Source: Chromatiales bacterium
Lineage (GTDB): Bacteria; Pseudomonadota; Gammaproteobacteria; CAMYNG01
DNA: 5,500 nt
Assembly (NCBI GenBank): GCA_026990045.1
Contig: JALSIK010000375.1
Coordinates: 1 to 5,500 of the forward strand
Direction: 5' to 3'
Shown here one piece after another: positions 1-4,718 of this stretch (position 1 is the first letter of the stretch; each line of letters starts with the position of its first letter). The notes below the pieces were generated by a model. The model was given only the letters and a program-made list of their open reading frames with translations. It did no database searches and was not told the origin of the DNA. Both the position numbers and the translations under genes were made by a program.

Positions 1-93
1 CTCGTCCACCACTTCGTACCCCGCCTCCCGCAGGGTGAAGGTCACCATCTGGCGCATCGAGGCCGAGTCGTCCACCGCCAAAATCGCTGCCAT
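1..93 (-). CDS. CheY-like chemotaxis response regulator, N-terminal part (runs off left edge)
   Basis: Reading leftward from an ATG at 93 gives 31 codons with no stop before the window edge. The protein begins MAAILAVDDSASMRQMV, the first beta strand of a receiver domain, with the acidic pair D8-D9 that binds Mg2+ next to the phosphorylation site. The phospho-accepting Asp, the switch Thr/Ser and the Lys lie outside the window. The DDSASMRQM wording is typical of CheY proteins that CheA phosphorylates and that act on the flagellar motor or feed a chemosensory pathway. A GAGGGG ribosome site sits about 7 nt before the ATG. The gene starts 76 nt after the STAS gene stop, on the same strand, and is probably co-transcribed with it. 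From known operons of this type I would expect cheA, cheW and receptor genes further left, but none can be seen here. It could also be another CheY-like receiver. Confidence 0.88.
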   Translation of the reverse strand, partial: MAAILAVDDSASMRQMVTFTLREAGYEVVDE

Positions 94-169
94 CGAAATT
101 CCCCTCAACCATTCATCGACTAAGCGCGCTCACATGCAGCCGGTCCCGCCGCCGTGATCCCAGGTCCCG

Positions 170-517
170 TTACCCGGCCGCGTCCGGCTGCGCCGTGTCC
201 AGGCCGAGCAACCGGGCAAGGCCCAGCAGCCGTACGGCTTCCTCCAATGCATCGGAGGTCGTTTTCCAGTGAACATTCATGCCCCGTGCCGCACAACCGC
301 GGACGAAGGCCAACAGCACCTGGAGCGCCGCTGAATCCACCAGCGTCACGCCACCGGCATCGAGCTCGACGTCTTCGTTGAGCTCCAGCACCTGGAGCAT
401 CCTGTCCTTGAGTTCCCCGGCACGGGAAACATCGAGCCGTCCGTCCAGCACCACCTCGTGCAAACCCCGGGCGCCTTCATCGGCGCTCATTGCCGGACCA
501 TCGTTGTGCTGCACCAT
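170..517 (-). CDS. STAS-domain protein (anti-sigma factor antagonist-like)
   Basis: A 115-residue protein that is essentially one STAS domain (about residues 18-108), the usual length for stand-alone SpoIIAA-like proteins. The strand LHEVVLDGRLDVSRAGEL (residues 19-36) and the loop LVDSAALQVL (59-68) are the family signatures. S62, after D61, occupies the position of the serine phosphorylated in SpoIIAA-type antagonists, so phospho-switching is possible. No partner kinase is visible. STAS proteins of this sort are known at the head of some chemotaxis operons, and here a cheY-like gene follows 76 nt downstream. A sigma28-type promoter lies about 55 nt upstream. The start is uncertain. The ATG at 517 has AAGGAA almost touching it, the GTG at 514 has better spacing, and M10 (490) lacks a clear ribosome site. 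None of these choices alters the domain. The cytoplasmic role in chemotaxis is inference. Confidence 0.9.
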   Translation of the reverse strand: MVQHNDGPAMSADEGARGLHEVVLDGRLDVSRAGELKDRMLQVLELNEDVELDAGGVTLVDSAALQVLLAFVRGCAARGMNVHWKTTSDALEEAVRLLGLARLLGLDTAQPDAAG

Positions 518-572
518 TTCCTTGCTTGTCCTGGCCTGTACGCATCAAAGAAAATGCACTGGGCTGAACCGC

Positions 573-599
573 ATATCGGCGCAAATCCAAGGCACTTTA
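573..599 (-). promoter_or_regulatory. sigma28 (FliA)-type promoter for STAS-cheY
   Basis: On the minus strand TAAAGTGC (592-599) is followed by exactly 11 nt and then GCCGATAT (573-580). The enteric sigma28 consensus is TAAAGTTT-N11-GCCGATAA, so the match is 6/8 and 7/8 with ideal spacing. Transcription would start near 565 and leave a leader of about 48 nt before the STAS start. The TAAAG of the -35 element is also the end of the 595-628 inverted repeat. The target genes, STAS and CheY, fit a flagellar and chemotaxis regulon. Activity has not been tested. Confidence 0.72.
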
Positions 600-779
600 G
601 CAGGCTGTTGGAAAACAGCCTGCTAAAGCGGGGCAGGGATGCCCCGCCCGCGAATCAAGCGTTCAAGCGCTTGATTCGGCGTAGCCGAACCCGGACCTGT
701 GCCGGGTTCGGCGCGTTGAAAAAGGCCAGGACGGCCCTTTTTCAACATCCCGTTTAGGGATGATGCGAAAAACCTTTCG
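595..779. repeat. Array of seven consecutive hairpins (palindromic intergenic element)
   Basis: Nearly every base belongs to an inverted repeat. Arms are 595-609/614-628 (15 bp perfect, GGAA loop), 629-634/641-646 (6 bp), 651-661/668-678 (11 bp perfect), 684-694/702-712 (11 bp perfect), 715-725/736-746 (11 bp, extendable past one bulged base), 746-751/757-762 (6 bp, sharing base 746) and 766-770/775-779 (5 bp). The stems differ in sequence, so this is not a tandem repeat or CRISPR array. It lies between the response regulator gene and the STAS promoter, all minus-oriented. No hairpin has a clean U-tract, although the 715-746 stem is A/T-rich at its base. It may be a dispersed palindromic repeat or a non-autonomous element. 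Its copy number cannot be judged from one window. Confidence 0.85.
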
Positions 780-1152
780 GGTGCAACTTTTTCCTCATGG
801 GTTGTATGGAAGACAAGCGGGCGACGGCCGTAATTTCAGCGACTTGCCATTTTGGGATCTTGGGCACGCCGTCAATTGCACACTCGACCCAGGTATTACC
901 AGGTCCAATCCCGGTGGTACCCCCGCGACTGGCGCCGTGCTCACTGTTCACCCGTGGATCACCGGGCTTCGATCAATGCCGTGCAGGGGGCAATGGAATC
1001 GGAAAGACAGGAGGGATGAAATCCAGGGTGCAGCCTGTGCTGCCCTCGTGCGCCCCATGCGTGGACCCTGGAAGTCCTCGGGACTTTCGGTGCTGCCGCC
1101 CCTCGTGCTGGGAGGACGGCTGGCGTGGAGCAGTGAACTCCGCGGCGGCTCG
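780..1152. other. Gene-free stretch downstream of the response regulator
   Basis: I find no convincing gene in these 373 bases. Open frames here have atypical composition and no family motif. Only modest stems are present: 1030-1034/1039-1043 (5 bp, 4-nt loop) and 1072-1077/1081-1086 (6 bp, 3-nt loop). Neither has a T-run, so no intrinsic terminator for the response regulator gene is visible. The part next to the hairpin array (about 780-870) is less GC-rich than the flanking genes and could belong to the same element, but I see no boundary. Confidence 0.5.
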
Positions 1153-1638
1153 TCAGTCGGCTGCGTTCCGAGGGGCCTCGAGGAGGGAACGAATCTTGGC
1201 CACCAGGCGATCCATGTCCACGGGCTTGGTGTCGTAGTCGTCGCAGCCGCACTCCAGCGCCCGGCAGCGGTCACCATCGAGCGCATGAGCGGAAAGACCG
1301 ATGACGGGAATGTGCCGGGTACGAACGTCGGCCTTGAGCCGGCGGGTGGCCTCCCATCCGTCCATGACCGGCAGTCCCATGTCCATGATGATGAGATGGG
1401 GCGAGGCTTCGACGGCGAGCGCCAGCCCGGAATGCCCGTCCGCCGCGACAAGAATTTCGTAGCCACGCCGCGCCAGGCGGCGGCCCAGCATGTCACGGTT
1501 GAGCTCGTTGTCCTCCACCAGCAGGATACGCTGCATGCCGGCCACGCGTTCCGGACGCGGATGTGCCGGCTGCGACCCTGCCGGTTCGCGGCCGGCGGCG
1601 TCGCCCGTGGAGGTCTTGTCGGGTCCCTGTCGGTGCAT
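1153..1638 (-). CDS. Single-domain response regulator (DivK/CheY-like)
   Basis: A receiver domain fills residues 35-161 of this frame, beginning MQRILLVEDNELNRDML. All receiver landmarks are present: acidic pair E42-D43, phospho-acceptor D86 in MDMGLPVMDGWEA, switch serine S116 in VIGLSAH, and the conserved lysine K138 in YDTKPVD. There is no output domain, so it should signal by protein contact, as DivK and CheY do. The closest family style is the DivK-like receivers often encoded near hybrid kinases, but no kinase is present here. The start is uncertain. The ATG at 1638 has AGGG nearby and gives a leader of about 50 nt from the predicted sigma28 promoter, but adds a 34-residue Pro/Gly/Arg-rich extension. 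The conserved domain would start at ATG 1536 (127 aa, normal family length) or GTG 1545, both with weaker ribosome sites. The gene lies 144 nt downstream of tRNA-Leu. Confidence 0.9.
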   Translation of the reverse strand: MHRQGPDKTSTGDAAGREPAGSQPAHPRPERVAGMQRILLVEDNELNRDMLGRRLARRGYEILVAADGHSGLALAVEASPHLIIMDMGLPVMDGWEATRRLKADVRTRHIPVIGLSAHALDGDRCRALECGCDDYDTKPVDMDRLVAKIRSLLEAPRNAAD

Positions 1639-1697
1639 GTTCCCTGCAGCGGAGCCGGTGCGAAAAGTACTGCACGCGTGCGGGCCGCTCCTGGCCT

Positions 1698-1725
1698 TTA
1701 TCGGCCGTCGGCACGCAGGGCTTTA
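1698..1725 (-). promoter_or_regulatory. Candidate sigma28 (FliA)-type promoter for the response regulator
   Basis: On the minus strand GCCGATAA (1698-1705) matches the sigma28 -10 consensus at 8/8. TAAAG (1721-1725) provides the core of the -35 element. The gap between TAAA and GCCGATAA is 16 nt rather than the ideal 15. Transcription would start near 1690, about 52 nt before the ATG at 1638, which resembles the leader length of the STAS operon. The one-base spacing excess and poorer outer -35 bases make this weaker than the STAS promoter. Confidence 0.6.
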
Positions 1726-1782
1726 TTCGGCTCCGGAAATGGAGGGGAGTAGAATTCCCGGGGTTCCGGGTTGGAATCGGTC

Positions 1783-1869
1783 TGGTGCCCGGGGCCGGAC
1801 TCGAACCGGCACGGAGTCGCCTCCGAGGGATTTTAAGTCCCTTGCGTCTACCTGTTTCGCCACCCGGGC
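1783..1869 (-). tRNA. tRNA-Leu (anticodon UAA)
   Basis: This is an 87-nt class II tRNA including an encoded CCA end. The 7-bp acceptor is GCCCGGG (5' end at 1869) with CCCGGGC, followed by discriminator A73. The anticodon stem AGGGA/TCCCT encloses loop CTTAAAA, giving anticodon TAA at 1833-1835. The long variable arm has a CGGAG/CTCCG stem, as expected for leucine tRNAs. The T arm contains GGTTCGAGTCC. It reads UUA codons, and UUG by wobble, which are rare in such GC-rich genomes. It is the last tRNA of the Gly-Cys-Leu group and corresponds in position to E. coli leuZ. Confidence 0.97.
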
Positions 1870-1876
1870 CGGCGGG

Positions 1877-1954
1877 AGGCACCAGGCACCAGATCCCAGG
1901 CATCGGCGCCCGCGGCCGATGCCTGACATCCGAGATCTGACCCCTGACATCTGG
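1877..1954. repeat. Structured spacer between tRNA-Cys and tRNA-Leu
   Basis: A perfect 11-bp stem (1897-1907 with 1915-1925, 7-nt loop) sits in the middle. An outer CCAGAT/ATCTGG pair (1889-1894 with 1949-1954) could close around it. There is also a tandem AGGCACC repeat (1877-1883, 1884-1890), and CCTGACATC occurs twice (1922-1930 and 1943-1951). No T-run follows the stem on the minus strand, so it is not a standard terminator. It could guide processing of the tRNA precursor or be a leftover palindromic repeat. Confidence 0.7.
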
Positions 1955-1955
1955 A

Positions 1956-2029
1956 TGGAGGCTGGGCCCGGAGTCGAACCGAGGTACACGGATTTGCAGT
2001 CCGCTGCATAGCCACTCTGCCACCCAGCC
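1956..2029 (-). tRNA. tRNA-Cys (anticodon GCA)
   Basis: This is a 74-nt tRNA with encoded CCA. The acceptor GGCTGGG (5' end at 2029) pairs with CCCAGCC and is followed by discriminator U73, the cysteine identity base. The anticodon stem GCGGA/TCCGT holds loop CTGCAAA, giving anticodon GCA at 1995-1997. The T arm reads GGTTCGACTCC. It is the middle gene of the Gly-Cys-Leu group and corresponds in position to E. coli cysT. No promoter is visible between it and the terminator upstream. Confidence 0.97.
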
Positions 2030-2036
2030 GGGGGAA

Positions 2037-2060
2037 GCGCCGTGCCCGCGGGCCCGGCGC
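2037..2060. repeat. GC-rich inverted repeat just upstream of tRNA-Cys
   Basis: GCGCCG (2037-2042) pairs with CGGCGC (2055-2060), and a GCC/GGC step inside can extend the stem. It lies 7 nt before the tRNA-Cys 5' end and directly after the U-tract of the terminator at 2064-2091. It may mark the precursor leader processed at tRNA-Cys. Confidence 0.5.
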
Positions 2061-2063
2061 GAG

Positions 2064-2091
2064 AAAAAAGGGGACAGATCGCTCTGTCCCC
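2064..2091 (-). terminator. Intrinsic terminator after tRNA-Gly
   Basis: On the minus strand a perfect 9-bp stem GGGGACAGA/TCTGTCCCC (2070-2078 with 2083-2091, 4-nt loop) is followed at once by six T residues (2064-2069). This is a textbook rho-independent terminator, starting 8 nt past the tRNA-Gly 3' end. It is unexpected that the downstream tRNA-Cys and tRNA-Leu genes have no clear promoter of their own, so readthrough or a hidden promoter is implied. Confidence 0.85.
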
Positions 2092-2099
2092 GTGGCTTC

Positions 2100-2175
<76 letters not shown>

Positions 2176-2188
2176 TTGCGGACACGGT

Positions 2189-2216
2189 ATTTTAGCCGCG
2201 CCGCCCCGGCTGTCAA
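2189..2216 (-). promoter_or_regulatory. sigma70-type promoter of the tRNA group
   Basis: On the minus strand a perfect TTGACA -35 (2211-2216) and TAAAAT -10 (2189-2194, 5/6 match) are separated by 16 nt. Transcription should begin near 2182, only a few bases before the tRNA-Gly 5' end at 2175. It is the best sigma70 promoter in the window, as expected for stable RNA genes. Confidence 0.82.
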
Positions 2217-2235
2217 GCGGGCCTCCGGGGCCCGC
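2217..2235. repeat. GC hairpin between pgsA stop and tRNA promoter
   Basis: GCGGGCC (2217-2223) pairs perfectly with GGCCCGC (2229-2235) around a 5-nt loop. On the minus strand it starts 8 nt after the pgsA stop codon and directly abuts the TTGACA box. Only two T residues follow it. It may end or stabilise the uvrC-pgsA message, but it is not a classical terminator. Confidence 0.5.
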
Positions 2236-2243
2236 GGGACGGC

Positions 2244-2849
2244 TCAGGCCGGCCCCGGCCCGCCCCCGGTGAGGGTGGACCAGGCGCTGCGCAGGTACTT
2301 GAACATGGACCACAGGGTGAGGCCGGCGGCCAGGTAGAGCAGCACGTACCCGGCCAGGAGGGTGGGAAACGGCCCCACCGGCTCGTGGTACAGGAGCATG
2401 CCGATGGCCAGCATCTGGGCCGTGGTCTTGACCTTGCCCACCATGTTCACCGCCACCCGCGTCCCCTCCCCCGCGTTGGCCATCCACTCGCGCAGGGCGG
2501 AGACGGCGATCTCGCGGCCCACGATGACCGCGGCCGGGATGGCCAGCAGGGCGCCCTGGAAGCCGTCCCCCTGGGAGCCCACCAGGAGGATGAGGGCCAC
2601 CGCCACCATGAGCTTGTCCGCCACCGGGTCGAGGAAGGCGCCGAAGGCCGACTGCTGGTCCAGGCGCCGGGCGAGGTAGCCGTCGAGCCAGTCGGTCACC
2701 CCGGCCAGGGCGAAGACGATGGTGGTCACCAGGTGGTTGAGGGGCGCGGGCAGGAGGTAGAACACCAGCACGAAGACCGGGATCAGGGCGATGCGCAGCC
2801 AGGTGAGCAGGTTGGGGACGTTGAGGCCTGTGCCGGCTGGTGCGCCCAA
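2244..2849 (-). CDS. pgsA: CDP-diacylglycerol-glycerol-3-phosphate 3-phosphatidyltransferase
   Basis: This inner-membrane enzyme transfers a phosphatidyl group from CDP-diacylglycerol to sn-glycerol 3-phosphate, giving phosphatidylglycerol phosphate and CMP, the committed step to phosphatidylglycerol and cardiolipin. The CDP-alcohol phosphatidyltransferase signature is complete: D53, D56-G57, A60-R61, G70, D74 and D78, in D-x2-DG-x2-AR-x8-G-x3-D-x3-D form. PgsA-like motifs NVPNLLTWLRI (10-20), GREIAVSALREW (111-122) and GKVKTTAQM (138-146) are present. Hydrophobic spans fall near 20-34, 38-52, 80-92, 100-111, 143-154 and 164-183. Its 201 residues compare with about 180-190 in the family. The only usable start is TTG at 2849, because an in-frame TGA (the uvrC stop) lies three codons before it and no in-frame ATG or GTG precedes the conserved region. 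The ribosome site is weak. The 6-nt gap to uvrC suggests translational coupling. Confidence 0.96.
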   Translation of the reverse strand: MGAPAGTGLNVPNLLTWLRIALIPVFVLVFYLLPAPLNHLVTTIVFALAGVTDWLDGYLARRLDQQSAFGAFLDPVADKLMVAVALILLVGSQGDGFQGALLAIPAAVIVGREIAVSALREWMANAGEGTRVAVNMVGKVKTTAQMLAIGMLLYHEPVGPFPTLLAGYVLLYLAAGLTLWSMFKYLRSAWSTLTGGGPGPA

Positions 2850-2855
2850 TGGTGT

Positions 2856-4718
2856 TCAGTCCGCGTGCAGATGCTGGTAGATGCGCTCGGCCAGGCGGCG
2901 CGAGATCCCGTCCACGCTGGCCAGTTCCTCCACGCCGGCCCGCGCCACCTCTTGCAGCCCGCCCAGCTGGCGCAGCAGGCGCTGGCGGCGCTTGGGCCCC
3001 AGCCCCGGGATGTCCTCCAGCGGCGACCGGCGCCGGCGCCGCCCCCGTCGCTGCCGGTGCCCGGTGATGGCGAAGCGGTGGGCCTCGTCACGCACCTGCT
3101 GCAGCAGGTGCAGGGCCGGGGAGTCGGGCGGCAGTATAAGGGGGTCGGCGGTGAGCGGCAAGGCGCCCCCGGCGCCCACCACGTGCAGGGTCTCCTCGCC
3201 CGGACGCCGCGCCGGCCCCTTGGCGATGGCCACCACCGGCAGCCCGCCCAGCTCCAGCTCCGCCAGCACCTCCAGGGCCTGGCGCAACTGCCCCGGGCCG
3301 CCGTCGATGAGCAGCAGGTCCGGCACCACCCCTTCCCCGGCCCTGGCCCGCCGGTAACGGCGGCCCAGGGCCTGGCGCAGGGCGGCGTAGTCGTCGCCCG
3401 GCTCCACGCCCTCGATGTTGTAGCGGCGATAGTCGGACTTCACCGGCCCGGAGGCATCGAACACCACGCAGGCGGCCACCGTGGCCTCGCCCCGGGTGTG
3501 GCTCACGTCGAAGCACTCCAGGCGCGCGGGCGGCTGCGCCAGCCCCAGGGCCCGGGCCAGGGCCTGCAGGCGGCGCCCCACCGTGGCGCGGCTGGCCAGG
3601 TGCGCGGCCAGGGCCGCGCGCGCGTTGGTGGCCGCGAGCTCCAGCCAGCGGGCCTGCTCGCCGCGACTTGCGCCGCGCACGGCCACGGCGCGGCCGGCGG
3701 CCCCGGCCAGGACCGCCTCCAGGCCGCCCGCCTCTGCCACCGCGGGCCGGGTGAGGATCCGGGGCGGGATCTCGCGCTGGGCGCGCCCGTCCCCGGCCAG
3801 GTAGTACTGGGGCAGGAAGGCCGCCAGCAGCCCGGCCGCATCGAGCTGCTCCGGGTTGCGCGGGAAGAAAGCCCGGTTGCCCAGGTTGCGGCCGCCGCGT
3901 ACCTGGAACACCTGCACGCAGGCGGTGTCCGCCTCCACGTGGGCCGCCACCACGTCCACGTCCTGGCCGCCGGCGCCGGTGACGTACTGGCGCTCCTGGA
4001 CCCGGCGCAGGGCGGTGATGCGATCGCGGCAGCGGGCCGCGTGCTCGTACTCCAGGGCCGCGGCGGCCGCCTCCATCTCCGCCACCAGCTCGTCGATGAC
4101 CTGGGTGGACCGTCCCTCCAGGAACATCACCGCGTGGCGCACGTCCTCGGCATAGCGCTCCGGGGACACCCGGCCCACGCAGGGGGCGGTGCAACGGCCG
4201 ATCTGGTACTGCAGGCACGGGCGCGAGCGGTTGCGGAACACGCTGTCCTCACACTGGCGGACGGGAAACACCTTCTGCAGCAGGTTGAGGGTCTCGCGCA
4301 CCGCCGCCGCCGAGGGATAGGGGCCGAAGTAGCGCCCGGCGCCGGTGCGGGCCCCGCGGTGGAAGGCGAAGCGGGGAAACTCGCCGTCGCCGAGGTAGAT
4401 CCAGGGATAGCTCTTGTCGTCGCGGTAGACGACGTTGTAGCGCGGCCGCAGGCTCTTGATGAGGTTGTTCTCCAGCAGCAGGGCCTCGGCCTCGTTGCGC
4501 GTCACCGTGACCTGGATGTCGCGCACCTGGGCCACCATGACGCGGGTCTTGGGGCTGTCCAGCCGGGCCCGGAAGTAGCTCGCCACGCGCCGCCGCAGGT
4601 TGCGCGCCTTGCCCACGTAGATCACCTCGCCGGAGGCATCGAGCATGCGGTAGACTCCGGGCCGCGTGGTGAGCGTGCGCAGGAAGGCCCGGTGATCGAA
4701 GGCGGAGCTCTTGTTCAT
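2856..4718 (-). CDS. uvrC: UvrABC excinuclease subunit C
   Basis: UvrC cuts both sides of a lesion in nucleotide excision repair after UvrA/UvrB recognition. The 620 residues are close to the 610 of E. coli. Domains in order: GIY-YIG nuclease for the 3' cut (about 17-95, with GVY 21-23, YVGK 34-37, and acidic NEAEALLLE 75-83), a four-Cys region C156, C168, C176 and C180 matching the reported Fe-S ligand pattern, a UvrB-binding UVR helix pair (about 205-240), the RNase H-like nuclease for the 5' cut (D404 in ECFDVSH, D442/D443, D472 in IDGGPGQL, H547 in DEAHRFA), and tandem helix-hairpin-helix motifs (about 567-618). The Arg-rich linker at 555-564 is basic, as in homologues. The ATG at 4718 overlaps the glycosylase stop. 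The frame stays open upstream to 5474, but that extension is a shadow of the glycosylase gene. Confidence 0.98.
   Translation of the reverse strand: MNKSSAFDHRAFLRTLTTRPGVYRMLDASGEVIYVGKARNLRRRVASYFRARLDSPKTRVMVAQVRDIQVTVTRNEAEALLLENNLIKSLRPRYNVVYRDDKSYPWIYLGDGEFPRFAFHRGARTGAGRYFGPYPSAAAVRETLNLLQKVFPVRQCEDSVFRNRSRPCLQYQIGRCTAPCVGRVSPERYAEDVRHAVMFLEGRSTQVIDELVAEMEAAAAALEYEHAARCRDRITALRRVQERQYVTGAGGQDVDVVAAHVEADTACVQVFQVRGGRNLGNRAFFPRNPEQLDAAGLLAAFLPQYYLAGDGRAQREIPPRILTRPAVAEAGGLEAVLAGAAGRAVAVRGASRGEQARWLELAATNARAALAAHLASRATVGRRLQALARALGLAQPPARLECFDVSHTRGEATVAACVVFDASGPVKSDYRRYNIEGVEPGDDYAALRQALGRRYRRARAGEGVVPDLLLIDGGPGQLRQALEVLAELELGGLPVVAIAKGPARRPGEETLHVVGAGGALPLTADPLILPPDSPALHLLQQVRDEAHRFAITGHRQRRGRRRRRSPLEDIPGLGPKRRQRLLRQLGGLQEVARAGVEELASVDGISRRLAERIYQHLHAD

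Noticed and set aside
595..779. CRISPR array
   Set aside because: There are no repeated identical units or regular spacers. Each palindrome has a different sequence.
754..951. 65-codon minus-strand frame ending in the hairpin array
   Set aside because: Its composition looks less random than other frames here, but it has no ribosome site or recognised domain, and its 3' end is made of repeat sequence. It is probably spurious or element-derived.
1009..1237. AGGAGGG followed by ATG on the plus strand at 1016, giving a Cys-rich short peptide
   Set aside because: The Shine-Dalgarno-like run touches the ATG with only one base of spacing, and the frame runs into the antisense of the response regulator gene.
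760..1752. 330-codon plus-strand open frame across the hairpin region and the response regulator
   Set aside because: It runs antisense to the receiver gene, shows no family motif and starts inside the hairpin array. It is a compositional artefact.
1757..1770. Hairpin just downstream of tRNA-Leu as a terminator
   Set aside because: CCCGG/CCGGG has only 5 bp and no T-run follows, so termination of the tRNA transcript here is not supported.
1783..1869. tRNA-Leu 3' end as an integration (att) site
   Set aside because: I found no second copy of the tRNA 3' end in the window and no integrase gene.
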